A DNA stretch of 64,000 nt, taken from the NCBI RefSeq assembly GCF_947500325.1, contig NZ_CANMRQ010000001.1, forward strand, positions 374,001 through 438,000, in the 5' to 3' direction. This document shows, one piece after another, positions 26,771 to 36,945 of this stretch (positions are counted from its first letter, which is position 1; every line of letters starts with the position of its first letter). The notes below the pieces were generated by a model. That model made no database searches, had not been told where the DNA came from, and saw only the letters and a program-made list of their open reading frames with translations. A program made the position numbers and the translations under genes. Source of the DNA: an uncultured Lacinutrix sp. Its GTDB lineage: Bacteria; Bacteroidota; Bacteroidia; Flavobacteriales; Flavobacteriaceae.

Positions 26771-26933
26771 AAACCCGCTATTTTAAGTTGAATTATTTTT
26801 AATAATGTTAAGTTAATTAAAAACAATTTATATACGAAAAAAAAGGGACTAGGGTATGTTATATGTAGCTAAACAGCAAAAAAAAGGTGACTAAATATAA
26901 TTGTGATTTTAAGTAATAATCTTCATTAGTGAT

Positions 26934-27467
26934 TTATTTATACAATTCATATAACTCCATATCTAATGGTTTTTCACCAGTTGGAGTAAATTCTTCTTTT
27001 AAGGTTTTTTGCCATATAAAGCTATTATTCAATGCGACCTTTACACTAGAGGTATTGTCTTTATGAGCAATAATTTGTAATGTTTCTATTCCTAAAACTT
27101 CAAAGGCATACTTTGAAAGTTCTTTAACAGCTGTGCTTGTTATACTTTTGCCTTCAAACTGGTAACCAATACAATAGGCAAATTCACCTTGTTTTATAGT
27201 CCAATCTAATTCTTTAATATAAATCAAACCAACTAAGGCATCTGTTTCTTTTTCTTTAACCGTAAATAAAAACTCTTCTTTTAAGTTGAATTTTTTTACT
27301 TTTTTTTCAGCAAATAGTTTAGATAATGTTGGTGTTAAGTTTTGTTCTAGGGTTTTAGGGAAATAACGTTTAAATCGATCTTGATTTATAATCATAAAAT
27401 CACAAAGTTTCCAAGCGTCTTTTTCTTGGATTTTATCTATGTAATATGAATCAAATTTTATTACCAT
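26934..27467 (-). CDS. GNAT-family N-acetyltransferase, RimJ/RimL type
   Basis: 177 residues of the GNAT fold. The acetyl-CoA-binding segment is GYQFEGKSITSTAVKELSKYAF, followed by LQIIAHKDNTSSVKVALNNSF, where N.SS..V is typical of RimJ/RimL-type enzymes. It overlaps the EI24-type gene by one base and is the last gene of the hemA operon before the toxin module. The substrate is unknown. Confidence 0.88.
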   Translation of the reverse strand: MVIKFDSYYIDKIQEKDAWKLCDFMIINQDRFKRYFPKTLEQNLTPTLSKLFAEKKVKKFNLKEEFLFTVKEKETDALVGLIYIKELDWTIKQGEFAYCIGYQFEGKSITSTAVKELSKYAFEVLGIETLQIIAHKDNTSSVKVALNNSFIWQKTLKEEFTPTGEKPLDMELYELYK

Positions 27468-28234
27468 TATACTGTAAGTTGTTTTGAAGACAATAAATCT
27501 TCAGACTTTAAAATTTCCACAGTTTTTAACGAAGCTGCAGTTACGCTCATGGGTAAAACTAAAATAATACCAACGACAGGAATCAATAAGAATAGCATAA
27601 AAACAATACCATTGCCAATGGCAACACCACGGTGCTTTCTTACAAATCGAACGCTTTCGTTGTATTTAAAATGACGTTCTAAAGTGTAATCTATATTACC
27701 AAACCCAGCATAGTAAGCTTGAACTAAAAATAATAAACCTGTAGAAAATATATTAACAACAGGAATAAATTTAAGTAAAAGTAGAGGTAATGTAATTAAT
27801 AATTCTTTGCCTAGGTTTCTAACATTCATTCGAATGCCTCTGGCTAATTGTTCTTTAAAGGATGTTTTTCTATGTTGATGTTTTTCTATACCAGTTAAAT
27901 GTGTTTCTATTTTTTCGGAAACAGGACTCATAAACGGCGCAGATAAAGCCATAATAATATGCTTATATAATATAAGTCCAACAGCTAGTACTATAATTGC
28001 TCCAATAAAACTTGAAATAGCAGTAAAGGTTTCTTTTCCTGTTTCCCAAGGCCATATTCTAGCTATAAAATCACCAATATTATCAGATAGTCCATATGCA
28101 GATAATCCAATAATAATAGCTGTTACAACGCTAATTACTATTGGGATTAAGAAGTATTTCCAAAGATTTAATTTAGAAATTAATGCAAAGGTTCCTGTAT
28201 AGGCTTTAATGCCATTTAAAATATTTTTTATCAT
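27467..28234 (-). CDS. EI24/CysZ-like integral membrane protein
   Basis: 255 residues with several long hydrophobic segments (about 25-50, 70-105, 140-170, 200-235) and the EI24-family pattern around MALSAPFMSPVSEKIE and YTLERHFKYNESVRFVRKHRG. CysZ members carry sulfate; others have unknown cargo. The gene starts 89 bases after hemE and is followed with a 1-base overlap by the acetyltransferase. Confidence 0.83.
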   Translation of the reverse strand: MIKNILNGIKAYTGTFALISKLNLWKYFLIPIVISVVTAIIIGLSAYGLSDNIGDFIARIWPWETGKETFTAISSFIGAIIVLAVGLILYKHIIMALSAPFMSPVSEKIETHLTGIEKHQHRKTSFKEQLARGIRMNVRNLGKELLITLPLLLLKFIPVVNIFSTGLLFLVQAYYAGFGNIDYTLERHFKYNESVRFVRKHRGVAIGNGIVFMLFLLIPVVGIILVLPMSVTAASLKTVEILKSEDLLSSKQLTV

Positions 28235-28323
28235 CTTTTGGTATTGTTGTAATAAATGTATTGATTTTACAACAAAACAAGACGTAAAAATTACTTTAAT
28301 GTTACAATAAAGTAATCAATTAA

Positions 28324-29349
28324 CTAGACTTTATATTCTTTTACCGCATCTATAAATGCTTTAGCATTATCAAGTGGAATGTTAGGTAAAATACCATGAC
28401 CTAAGTTTACAATGTATTTGTCTTTGCCAAATTCATTAATCATTTGGTGTACCATTTTTTTAATTTCACTTGGTGGTGAGAATAATCTAGTAGGATCAAA
28501 ATTACCTTGCAGTGTAATGTTTCCTCCAGTTAAATAACGTGCATTACGAGCCGAGCATGTCCAATCTACACCTAAAGCAGCAGCTCCAGATTTTGACATT
28601 TCATTAAGCGCAAACCAACAACCTTTACCAAAGGCTATAACTGGAGTCTCGTCTTTTAAGGCATCTATTATTTGTTGAATATATTTCCAAGAAAACTCTT
28701 GGTAATCTACTGGAGATAACATGCCTCCCCAAGAATCGAATACTTGTACAGCATTAACTCCCGCTTTTACTTTTTCCTTTAAGTAAGCAATAGTAGTGTC
28801 TGTGATTTTTTGCAGTAATTGGTGAGCAGCAATAGGATTAGTAAAACAAAATTCTTTGGCTTTATCAAAATTTTTACTGCCTTGACCTTGAACACAGTAA
28901 CATAATATTGTCCATGGAGAACCTGCAAAACCAATTAAAGGTACTTCATTATTTAGTTTTTCTTTTGTAGCTTTAATAGCTTCATAAACGTAATTTAAAG
29001 ACTCTTTTACGTCTGGTACGATGACATTATCAACATCTTTTTGAGAACGCACAGGATTTGGTAAATAAGGCCCAAAATTTGGTTTCATTTGCACCTCGAT
29101 ATTCATTGCTTGAGGAATTACTAAAATATCACTAAATAAGATAGCTGCATCCATTCCATATCTACGAATAGGTTGCACCGTAATTTCACTTGCTAATTCT
29201 GGTGTTTGACAACGAGTAAAGAAATCGTATTTAGCTTTGATTTCCATAAATTCCGGTAAGTAACGTCCAGCTTGACGCATCATCCATACTGGTGGACGAT
29301 TTATTGTTTCTCCCTTTAATGCTCTTAAAAATAAATCGTTCTTTATCAT
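28324..29349 (-). CDS. hemE: Uroporphyrinogen decarboxylase
   Basis: 341 residues. Decarboxylates uroporphyrinogen III to coproporphyrinogen III. Signatures: [16 protein letters not shown] at the N-terminus, GFAGSPWTI and [11 protein letters not shown]. An ATG at 29370 would overlap the upstream gene by 17 bases. I chose 29349 because it gives the usual start [14 protein letters not shown] and a 4-base gap. It is third in the hemA-hemCD-hemE operon. Confidence 0.98.
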   Translation of the reverse strand: MIKNDLFLRALKGETINRPPVWMMRQAGRYLPEFMEIKAKYDFFTRCQTPELASEITVQPIRRYGMDAAILFSDILVIPQAMNIEVQMKPNFGPYLPNPVRSQKDVDNVIVPDVKESLNYVYEAIKATKEKLNNEVPLIGFAGSPWTILCYCVQGQGSKNFDKAKEFCFTNPIAAHQLLQKITDTTIAYLKEKVKAGVNAVQVFDSWGGMLSPVDYQEFSWKYIQQIIDALKDETPVIAFGKGCWFALNEMSKSGAAALGVDWTCSARNARYLTGGNITLQGNFDPTRLFSPPSEIKKMVHQMINEFGKDKYIVNLGHGILPNIPLDNAKAFIDAVKEYKV

Positions 29350-29353
29350 ACTT

Positions 29354-30937
29354 TTAAACGTAATGTTCATTTACTAACTCAATTACACTCTCTACTGTTG
29401 GTAGTTTTGCAATTCTAATATCTTTAAAATGTCTACTAGCTTCTTTTGCTGTAGTTTCTCCTATGCAAAAAGCAATAGTATTGTCTTCAACTGTGTTTTC
29501 TTGCTTAAAACTTTTTACCGTAGATGGGCTATAAAACATAACGCCTTCAACATTGTTATCGATTTTTACACTATCAAATTTTGTTTGGTAAGCTTCAATT
29601 TCTGTAACTTTTATATTGTTTTCTTCTAGAATAGTTGGTAAATCATCTAACCTTAAATCGCTACAGAAATAAGAAACTTCACTGCCTTCCATAAACTCAA
29701 CAAGATATTCTGCCAGTTTTTTAGCATTCTTTTCACTGTGTTTAACTTTTCCTATTCTATTCTCTACTAGTCGTTTTGTACGTCGACCAACACAGTATAT
29801 GTTTTTAAATTGTAATTCTATAGGGGAAAAATTTGTGAGTAAAGCTTCAACTGCATTTTTACTAGTAATAACAACGTTCTCTACCTCATTCTTTAGATGT
29901 CTAGGAGGAATACGATTCAAACTAATTTTAATAAAGTCACTACTTTCTGTCACTACCTTTTCATGAAATAATAAGCGCTGATCTTCAGTGAGAGATTTTG
30001 TAGAATATATATTTGTTTGCTTAGCCGACTGTTTAATGTTATCCATTAAACGTTTGCCACCTTTTTCAATAACATAGTTAGCACACCATTCTGCTAAATC
30101 TCCATGTTCTCCTAGTTTTTTAACACGTTTAACAGTTATTTTTTTGCTTCCGTTTGGGCTTAATAAAACGCCTTCAAAGTTAACTTCTTCGTCTTTTATA
30201 TAACATAAAGCACCAATTGGAGCAGTACAACCGCCTTCTAAACGATTTAAAAACTCACGTTCTATTTGCGTACAAGTTTCTGTTTCTTCGTGGTTAATTT
30301 CTTTTAAAATTACTTGTGTTTCTTCGTCATCTTCTAAAGCAGCTACCATAATAGCGCCTTGCGCTGGAGCTGGAACCATCCATTCTAAATTTACCGCAGT
30401 TTCTGGACGTAAACCTAAGCGGCCTATGCCTGCAGCAGCAAAAATAGCAGCGTTAAAATGCTCGGTGCTATCTAGTTTTTGTAAGCGAGTGTTCACATTG
30501 CCTCGAATATCTTCAATGGTGTGTGTTGGGTAGCGATTTAACCATTGTGCTTTTCTTCGTAAGCTACTTGTGGCAATAACAGCGTCACGCGCTCCTAAAA
30601 ACTCTTCTGTTGTTTTATAAACCAATGTGTCACGTACATTGCCTCGTTTTAAAACGGCTGCTTGTATTATACCTTTAGGTAAAAGAGTAGGTACATCTTT
30701 TAGAGAATGTACGGCAATATCTATATCGCCATTTAACATAGCAATATCTAACGTACGTGTAAAAATACCAGTAATTCCTAATTCATAGAGAGGCTTATCT
30801 AAAACAATGTCGCCTGTAGATTTTACAGGAACAAGTTCTGTTTTATGACCTAAATGTTCTAATTGTTGTTTTACGGCATTGGCTTGATAAAGCGCTAACT
30901 CGCTATCGCGAGTACCAATTCTTATTATTTTAGACAT
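29354..30937 (-). CDS. hemCD: Fused hydroxymethylbilane synthase / uroporphyrinogen-III synthase
   Basis: 527 residues. Residues 1-305 are Hem[15 protein letters not shown], catalytic Asp81 in [17 protein letters not shown], and the dipyrromethane cofactor Cys237 in [10 protein letters not shown]. Residues about 310-527 are HemD-like: [26 protein letters not shown] and [12 protein letters not shown]. The fusion yields the tetrapyrrole ring and its correct isomer in one chain, which can limit loss of the unstable hydroxymethylbilane. It overlaps hemA by 8 bases. Confidence 0.96.
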   Translation of the reverse strand: MSKIIRIGTRDSELALYQANAVKQQLEHLGHKTELVPVKSTGDIVLDKPLYELGITGIFTRTLDIAMLNGDIDIAVHSLKDVPTLLPKGIIQAAVLKRGNVRDTLVYKTTEEFLGARDAVIATSSLRRKAQWLNRYPTHTIEDIRGNVNTRLQKLDSTEHFNAAIFAAAGIGRLGLRPETAVNLEWMVPAPAQGAIMVAALEDDEETQVILKEINHEETETCTQIEREFLNRLEGGCTAPIGALCYIKDEEVNFEGVLLSPNGSKKITVKRVKKLGEHGDLAEWCANYVIEKGGKRLMDNIKQSAKQTNIYSTKSLTEDQRLLFHEKVVTESSDFIKISLNRIPPRHLKNEVENVVITSKNAVEALLTNFSPIELQFKNIYCVGRRTKRLVENRIGKVKHSEKNAKKLAEYLVEFMEGSEVSYFCSDLRLDDLPTILEENNIKVTEIEAYQTKFDSVKIDNNVEGVMFYSPSTVKSFKQENTVEDNTIAFCIGETTAKEASRHFKDIRIAKLPTVESVIELVNEHYV

Positions 30938-32189
30938 TTTTTGTTGGTTCTAACTGAAATACTTTTTGAATAAGTTCCAGGCTATCATTTGTAGAAACCG
31001 CTTCGTCTTTTAAATGATGAGCGAAGTGATTTGTTATTTTTTGAATAAGTTTATTACTAATTAATTCGGCTTGTTCCTCATTAAAATTAGTGATTTTTTT
31101 ACGTTGCGTATCTAATTCGGCATTTTTAAAGTCTTGCAGCTTACTTTTTAAAGCCTTTATGGTAGGAGCAAACTTTCTGGTTTCTAACCAGCTACTAAAT
31201 TCCATTTTTACTTCATCAATAATACTTTCTGCTAACGGAATATGCTGTTTCCTTTTTTCTAATGTTTCATCTGTAATTTGTGATAAATCATCTAAATGGA
31301 TAAGTTTAACATTACCTAGTTCTGAAACATTGTTATTTACATTTTTAGGAATTGATAAATCTAAAATTAGTAAGTCTTTTTTAGATTGTATAATGTGTTT
31401 ATCAATGGTTGGATTCTGTGCTCCAGTGGCTACAATTAAAATATCTGAAGCGTTTATTTCTTCTTGAAGATTTGCGTAATCTTTTACGATGAGGTTAAAT
31501 TTACCTGCTATTGCTTCGGCTTTATCTTTTGTTCTATTGATAAGAGTTATGTGCTCATTTTTTGTATGCTTAACTAGGTTTTCGCATGTGTTTCTACCAA
31601 TTTTACCAGTTCCAAATAATAAAATATTTTTTTCTGAAACATTTTCAATATGTTTCATGATATATTGGACAGAAGCAAATGAAACCGAAGTTGCACCTGA
31701 TGAGATTTCTGTTTCTGTTTTAATACGCTTACTTGCTTGGATAACGGCATTTACTAAACGCTCAATAAACGGATTAAATAAATCATGTTTTTTAGATATA
31801 CGTGCAGCTGTTTTTAACTGACTAATAATTTCAAAATCGCCTAAAATCTGGCTGTCTAAACCAGAACCTACACGAAACATATGTGAAATAGCATCTTTAT
31901 TTTTATATACATATGCTACTTGTTGGAATTCTTCTACCGTTCCTTTTGTGTTATCGCAAAGCAGTTGAATAAGTTGAAAAGGATGTTCTGCAAAACCAAA
32001 AATTTCTGTTCTATTACAAGTAGAGGTTACAATTAAACTTTCTATACCATTAGATTTAGCTTGATGAAGTAAGTTTACTTTTGCTTCTTCACTCAGACTA
32101 AAATGACCACGAATCTCGGCATCAGCTTTTTTATAACTTAAGCCAATGGCGTAAAACGTTGTACCTTTTGAGATATGATATTGTTGCAT
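30930..32189 (-). CDS. hemA: Glutamyl-tRNA reductase
   Basis: 419 residues. Reduces Glu-tRNA to glutamate-1-semialdehyde, the first committed step of the C5 heme pathway. The catalytic Cys58 lies in TSTCNRTEIFG. The NADPH domain has LLFGTGKIGRNTCENL, and the C-terminal dimerisation helix is present. No hemL is seen in the window. It is first gene of the operon and divergent from an AraC-type regulator, with a -7 element at 32215-32222. Confidence 0.98.
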   Translation of the reverse strand: MQQYHISKGTTFYAIGLSYKKADAEIRGHFSLSEEAKVNLLHQAKSNGIESLIVTSTCNRTEIFGFAEHPFQLIQLLCDNTKGTVEEFQQVAYVYKNKDAISHMFRVGSGLDSQILGDFEIISQLKTAARISKKHDLFNPFIERLVNAVIQASKRIKTETEISSGATSVSFASVQYIMKHIENVSEKNILLFGTGKIGRNTCENLVKHTKNEHITLINRTKDKAEAIAGKFNLIVKDYANLQEEINASDILIVATGAQNPTIDKHIIQSKKDLLILDLSIPKNVNNNVSELGNVKLIHLDDLSQITDETLEKRKQHIPLAESIIDEVKMEFSSWLETRKFAPTIKALKSKLQDFKNAELDTQRKKITNFNEEQAELISNKLIQKITNHFAHHLKDEAVSTNDSLELIQKVFQLEPTKNV

Positions 32190-32214
32190 TAGTAGATTTA
32201 AATCCTGACGAATG

Positions 32215-32222
32215 CAAAAATA
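32215..32222 (-). promoter_or_regulatory. -7 element (TATTTTTG) of the hemA operon
   Basis: A TAnnTTTG match on the minus strand, 25 bases upstream of the hemA ATG. The -33 region is weak (TTAC about 20 bases upstream). Confidence 0.5.
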
Positions 32223-32316
32223 AGTGGTGCATTATCTAAAAAGTAACGCTAAAAGAACTATTAGTATCGTTTAGGGTTTTTTAGCGTTGTTTTTGTGTGT
32301 AAAATCTCTAAAGTAT

Positions 32317-32324
32317 TATATTTG
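32317..32324 (+). promoter_or_regulatory. -7 element (TATATTTG) of the AraC-type regulator
   Basis: A TAnnTTTG match with a TTTG about 21 bases upstream. It lies 57 bases before the ATG at 32382 and downstream of an alternative in-frame start at 32295, which argues for 32382. Confidence 0.5.
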
Positions 32325-32381
32325 TTGTGTTTAACAGGATTTTGTATATTGCAGTTTAGAACAAATCTAAATAAGAAAACT

Positions 32382-33281
32382 ATGAATTCGGAAAATAAAA
32401 TGACAAAAAATGTCGCTAAAGGTTTTTTTATAGAAACTAGGGCAGATGATGGTGTTTTTATTTTAACGCACCAAAATGATTCTGAGGAAGTTAAGGTTAT
32501 AGATCGAGAAATAGATAGTAGTTTTATTCAATTTCATTTTTGTTTAAAAGGAGAAAGTAAATTCAATTTTAACAATGGAAATTACACATTAAATGTTGCT
32601 GAAGAAACATCATTATTATTGTATAATCCTCAACGCGATTTACCAATTCATTTAGATGTTCAGCCAAATTCGTGGTTAGTTTCTGTAATTATCTCTATTA
32701 AAAAATTTCATGGGTTATTCTCTCAAGAGGCAGATTATATTACTTTTTTAAGTGAAGATAATCGTGATAAAAAATACTATAAGGACGGAAAGATATCTCC
32801 TTCTATGGCTATTGCATTAAATCAACTAGTTAATTATAATTTAAATCAATCTATAAAAAACATATATTTTAAAGCTAAGGCCTACGAAATATTAAGTTTA
32901 TATTTTAATAGAAGTGAAGAGGCTAATATTGAACAGTGTCCTTTTTTAGTAGACGAATCTAATGTTTTGAAAATTAGAAAAGCCAAAGACATTGTAATAT
33001 CTAGAATGGCTGAGCCTCCAAGTTTACAGGAACTATCTGATGAAATAGGTTTGACACTTAAAAAATTGAAAGAAGGTTTTAAACAAATTTATGGAGATAG
33101 TGTGTTTAGTTTTTTGTTTGATTATAAAATGGAATTTGCTAGAAAACTATTAGAATCTGGTGAACATAATGTTAATGAGGTTGGATTAAAAGTTGGATAT
33201 AGTACTTCAAGTCACTTTATAGCCGCTTTTAAAAAGAAGTATGGCACAACACCAAAGAAATACGTACAGTCAATAGTTTAA
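32382..33281 (+). CDS. AraC-family regulator, PchR-like, divergent from hemA
   Basis: 299 residues. An N-terminal ligand/cupin-like domain (about 1-180) precedes two helix-turn-helix units (about 200-299): LQELSDEIGLTLKKLKEGFK and VNEVGLKVGYSTSSHFIAAFKKKYGTTPKKY. The C-terminal half resembles PchR-type regulators of iron and siderophore genes. Divergence from hemA suggests control of heme synthesis or iron use (inference). The start at 32382 is chosen because the promoter lies between it and the upstream alternative. Confidence 0.88.
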   Translation: MNSENKMTKNVAKGFFIETRADDGVFILTHQNDSEEVKVIDREIDSSFIQFHFCLKGESKFNFNNGNYTLNVAEETSLLLYNPQRDLPIHLDVQPNSWLVSVIISIKKFHGLFSQEADYITFLSEDNRDKKYYKDGKISPSMAIALNQLVNYNLNQSIKNIYFKAKAYEILSLYFNRSEEANIEQCPFLVDESNVLKIRKAKDIVISRMAEPPSLQELSDEIGLTLKKLKEGFKQIYGDSVFSFLFDYKMEFARKLLESGEHNVNEVGLKVGYSTSSHFIAAFKKKYGTTPKKYVQSIV

Positions 33282-33285
33282 TTTA

Positions 33286-36200
33286 TTACCTGTTAATTCG
33301 CTTTCTAGTTTTGTGTTTAACTAATTCTAGAGCTTCTTTAATTAAATCTTCTTCTTTGTCATTTTCATTCATGTAAATACCACTATAGCCGGATTTGTAA
33401 TAGAGTTCTGTTTGTAGTTCTCCTTGTTTTTGAGGTTTTAAAAAGGCAGCATAGTACAGTTTCTTTCTGTCATTATATTCATTTTTCTTATGGAGGATAT
33501 AAAAATAAATTGTTCCTTTTTTATTATTATCAGTTTCAAAAGTTTTTTCGGCTAAAAAAGAAATAGAGTCTCTTCCTTTTTCAATTTTGATATCACTAAA
33601 TAAGTATGAGTTTGCATATTGTTCTTGACTTATTGCTCTTAATAAATAAGCGTCTTTTAAATCATTATTATATAACTTATCGACCAATAAAGCTTGGTTT
33701 TTGTAATCAAGTACTGTTTTCTTTATTAGTTTTTCAGGTATTACTTCTTTGGCACCTTCAAGCATTACGTAATAGGTTGTCAAAGCCTTAGCGTTATCAC
33801 TGTCTAAGAGTTTGTCAAAGAAATTTTTTGCAGAAGTTTCTGTTCTAAAAGGGAAAATAAGTTTTACATAATTATATAGTGAACTTTGCCTAGATTTATA
33901 TCCAGAAGTTTCACTTAAACTTCGTTTAACTTCTATTTTTCCATCATTAATAATAGACTTTTTATATCTTTTATAGTCTTTAGGTTTTAATAAACTGCTA
34001 TCCTTTAAAGTTGCTAATAGTTTATATATAGGTTCTTTATATTCTTGAATTGTGGTGTATTCTAAAAGTTCTGGGAATAAGTTTTTTTTAAGTTCTAAAG
34101 AATCTTTATAGCTATAGAAAAGTGATTTTACACCATACTTCTCTAGAGGCAAATCTTTACTTAAAAGGTCTAAGAAGTCTTTGTAGGCTTTCTTTTCTTT
34201 TCTGTTTAATAATGATTTTAGAATTGAAGTTTGAATTTCTGGGTCTGAATAAGAATCTTCATATAGAGATTTTAAAAAAGGAGTAATTTTAGGATCGTCT
34301 ATGTCAGATAATGCTAGAATAAGGTCTACTTTTATGTCTTCTTTGTTTTCAGGAAAATCAAATGTTTTAATTGTTTCAATAATTTCGTTTGTATGACTTT
34401 TATCAAACTTTACTAGATTATAGCTTTTCATTACAATACTGTCGTCTGCTTTAAGCGCAGTAAAAAATTTCTTAGTTTTATCTTTAAAGACATTTTCACC
34501 TAATAAAGTATCTAAAGGCGTGAAAGTTTTGTAAAAGTTTGTTATAAAATCTGATGGATTTGCAATAGTATCTGTTAGTGTTTTAAGCTGAAATAGTGTT
34601 CCTTTTTTTAAGATATTTTTTACTAAAATTGCTTTGGTACTCAAAGAATCTTTTAGAGTATAAGAATAGCTATATGTATCACCTTTCTTTTCTTTTTTCT
34701 TATTTGATATGATAAATTCATTGTCTTTTTTCTTAGAAAACTTGCCTTTTCTAAAATGCTCAACATCACTCCATAAACTATCAATGTTTTTAAACATTTG
34801 AAGATCATGAAACTTAGTTCTGCTTACAAAAACACGTTCATTAGCTTTAGAAAAATATGTTGTGGTTTTGTTTTCAGCTTCATACGTTTTTGCTTTTTTT
34901 CTCCTGTAATTATAATAGGATGACCCTATAGGTTTTGTATTAGTTAGTACAGTAAAATGTAATGAAGTGTCTGTGGTTTTTTCGAACCCAGTATAATTTG
35001 TATCTCTAAATTTAAAAGAATTGAAAAATATGTTCGCTTTATATTTGTCTTTACCTGCATAACCTAGAAAATAGTAACTACCATCTTTAACAATGCTTTT
35101 AATGTGAATTCTAGATGAAGAAGTATCTCTGCGAGCAGAGGCAACATATGTTTTATAAGGACCTTCTGCAAAACGTCCTGTCATAGTATCATCTATTTCG
35201 AGTTCCTTGTATAAATTTTCAATACTATATTTTGCTTCAAAAGCATCTTCCTCTATATATCTTATGTCTTGATTTACAGATTCTTTTAGAAAATAAAAAT
35301 CGTCTCCAATTGAACCTTGAATTAATTTATTACCGGGATTAGTTAAATTATCTGCGATATTAAAAGATGGAATGTCTACTTGATATTTTTCATATGGAGA
35401 AATAAAGGTTTCTATTTTTTTTGAAGGTGTTTTAAATACAATCGAACTAAAAATAGCTTTTTCATAATTTAAAACATAATCTTTTGGCCCACCAAATTTA
35501 ATAATGATAAGTTCTAAAGGTGTTTTATATATATGATATTTTTGGTAATCACCCTTTTTAGTTTTATTAAGAATACTTATGCCAGGAAAAGGAGTCTTAA
35601 TTTTTGTTTTAGATATAATATCACCAGGAATATCTTCAAAAAGAAAGTTGTCTAGTCGCTCTAAAGAAATCTCTTCTTCATGAGGTAAATATTCAAATAA
35701 ATTAAAGCGACTAATAGTTAAATAGGCGCCGTTAGTCATATCTGGAGAGACAGTAAATTTATTTCCGTTGTAAAAAAATGTTTTTAAACCGGTAAAACTA
35801 TTTAATGTTAAAAATCCATCTTGAGTGGAAACTTGCTTTAGCTGTGGTTTAGCAATAAAGTCTTCAAGGCTTTGTTTAGCAGTTATAGCTCTTTGTGTTT
35901 GACCAGAAATTAATGGTTTAACTTTATATCCCTTTTTTCGAAGTAAATTTAACATGCCTTTTTCTCCAGGTAAATGCGCAGCTCCAACACCAGCAAAAAC
36001 GGTTTGTTTACGAATTACAGAATCTAATACTGTTGTCATATTATCGTTCCTAATAAACAACATGTTTTCTCTAAAGAAATTTGTATTTGAAGCTTCGCCA
36101 ATAGAATCTAGAAGGTTTAAATTACGCTCTCTATATGTGTTTTCTTGAACTAAATATGGGCTTTCTTTCTCATAAATTTCTACTAACCATGGGTCCATTT

Positions 36201-36753
36201 TTTTCTTATAAGCATTACTTCTGGCTTTAGAAGTTAAGTATTGGGCTTCATCTAGGTCTTCAAGGCTAATTATGGGTTTGCTTTTCTTTTTTCCTGCTTG
36301 ATAAATAAACATATCTAAGTAGGTTTCTTCTTCAAAATTATCTGAATTTGAGTCTTTTCTATATAAATAACCATTAATCATTCTATTATCAGATCTAATA
36401 GCGCTCCTTATCATTAATTCTTCTGGTTTTTCAAAGTTAAAAAGAGAAGAGTAAAAGCCTTGCCTGTATGTGTTTTTGTAATTTTGTGGAGAGATAATTG
36501 CGTTTTCATAATTATGATCTAGCCATGTTGCGGGATCACTTTCTAAAGCAATTGATTCGCTGTTTTCTAAAGCATCAAAAAAAATATCATCTAATCTAAA
36601 AGCCACTTTTTTACTAACATGCATGGTGCCGTAGATGTAAGACGATTTCTCCAAACCATTTCCAGAGATTTCCCAAAGTAAGCTCTGTTCTTGTTCTTGA
36701 GAAAAAACCAAAACACCTAAAAGTGAGGTGATTATGATGAAATATTTTTGCAT
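33286..36753 (-). CDS. Large TraB/GumN-domain exported protein
   Basis: 1155 residues. Signal peptide 1-18 (ending VFSQ). A TraB/GumN-type domain occupies about 22-285, with SYIYGTMHVS, a Glu in ESIALESDP, and the C-terminal FAGVGAAHLPGEKGMLNLLRKKGY. The following ~850 residues are not recognised: a beta-rich part (about 290-650), a helical repeat part that looks HEAT-like (about 785-940), and a C-terminal beta domain. The normal TraB/GumN length is about 290, as in the second copy at 43002. It probably acts in the periplasm or outer membrane, possibly as a metalloprotease-like enzyme (proposed for the family). It is convergent with the AraC gene (4-base gap between stops). Confidence 0.85.
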   Translation of the reverse strand: MQKYFIIITSLLGVLVFSQEQEQSLLWEISGNGLEKSSYIYGTMHVSKKVAFRLDDIFFDALENSESIALESDPATWLDHNYENAIISPQNYKNTYRQGFYSSLFNFEKPEELMIRSAIRSDNRMINGYLYRKDSNSDNFEEETYLDMFIYQAGKKKSKPIISLEDLDEAQYLTSKARSNAYKKKMDPWLVEIYEKESPYLVQENTYRERNLNLLDSIGEASNTNFFRENMLFIRNDNMTTVLDSVIRKQTVFAGVGAAHLPGEKGMLNLLRKKGYKVKPLISGQTQRAITAKQSLEDFIAKPQLKQVSTQDGFLTLNSFTGLKTFFYNGNKFTVSPDMTNGAYLTISRFNLFEYLPHEEEISLERLDNFLFEDIPGDIISKTKIKTPFPGISILNKTKKGDYQKYHIYKTPLELIIIKFGGPKDYVLNYEKAIFSSIVFKTPSKKIETFISPYEKYQVDIPSFNIADNLTNPGNKLIQGSIGDDFYFLKESVNQDIRYIEEDAFEAKYSIENLYKELEIDDTMTGRFAEGPYKTYVASARRDTSSSRIHIKSIVKDGSYYFLGYAGKDKYKANIFFNSFKFRDTNYTGFEKTTDTSLHFTVLTNTKPIGSSYYNYRRKKAKTYEAENKTTTYFSKANERVFVSRTKFHDLQMFKNIDSLWSDVEHFRKGKFSKKKDNEFIISNKKKEKKGDTYSYSYTLKDSLSTKAILVKNILKKGTLFQLKTLTDTIANPSDFITNFYKTFTPLDTLLGENVFKDKTKKFFTALKADDSIVMKSYNLVKFDKSHTNEIIETIKTFDFPENKEDIKVDLILALSDIDDPKITPFLKSLYEDSYSDPEIQTSILKSLLNRKEKKAYKDFLDLLSKDLPLEKYGVKSLFYSYKDSLELKKNLFPELLEYTTIQEYKEPIYKLLATLKDSSLLKPKDYKRYKKSIINDGKIEVKRSLSETSGYKSRQSSLYNYVKLIFPFRTETSAKNFFDKLLDSDNAKALTTYYVMLEGAKEVIPEKLIKKTVLDYKNQALLVDKLYNNDLKDAYLLRAISQEQYANSYLFSDIKIEKGRDSISFLAEKTFETDNNKKGTIYFYILHKKNEYNDRKKLYYAAFLKPQKQGELQTELYYKSGYSGIYMNENDKEEDLIKEALELVKHKTRKRINR

Positions 36754-36878
36754 AGAAAATTATATTGGGGTTATAAATATATTTATTTAAGCGAAAAAAC
36801 ATTGGTAAAATATGGAATTTTAACGTGTTTATAACATATACAACGTTTTTATCTACTGTTTAATATGAATTAGAGTTG

Positions 36879-36886
36879 TATTTTTG
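36879..36886 (+). promoter_or_regulatory. -7 element (TATTTTTG) of hemH
   Basis: A TAnnTTTG match 59 bases before the hemH ATG. The -33 element is not clear. Confidence 0.45.
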
Positions 36887-36905
36887 CCTAAAGAAGTTTG
36901 ATGAA

Positions 36906-36925
36906 ATTCTCATTTTTTTGAGAAT
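36906..36925 (+). promoter_or_regulatory. Leader hairpin upstream of hemH
   Basis: ATTCTCA (36906-36912) and TGAGAAT (36919-36925) form a 7-bp stem with a 6-T loop, between the promoter and the ATG at 36946. A chance origin is possible. Confidence 0.35.
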
Positions 36926-36945
36926 GAAAAAATTTTAATTTTTCT

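Noticed and set aside
32270-32300. AGGGTTTT followed by GTTGT near the AraC gene, resembling the ECF-type promoter blocks
   Set aside because: The interval between the two elements is 5 bases instead of 10, and a normal TAnnTTTG element nearby explains the promoter.
36901-36921. Possible six-codon leader peptide (MKFSFF) in the hemH leader overlapping the hairpin
   Set aside because: Too short and too AT-rich to distinguish from chance; no attenuator partner hairpin seen.
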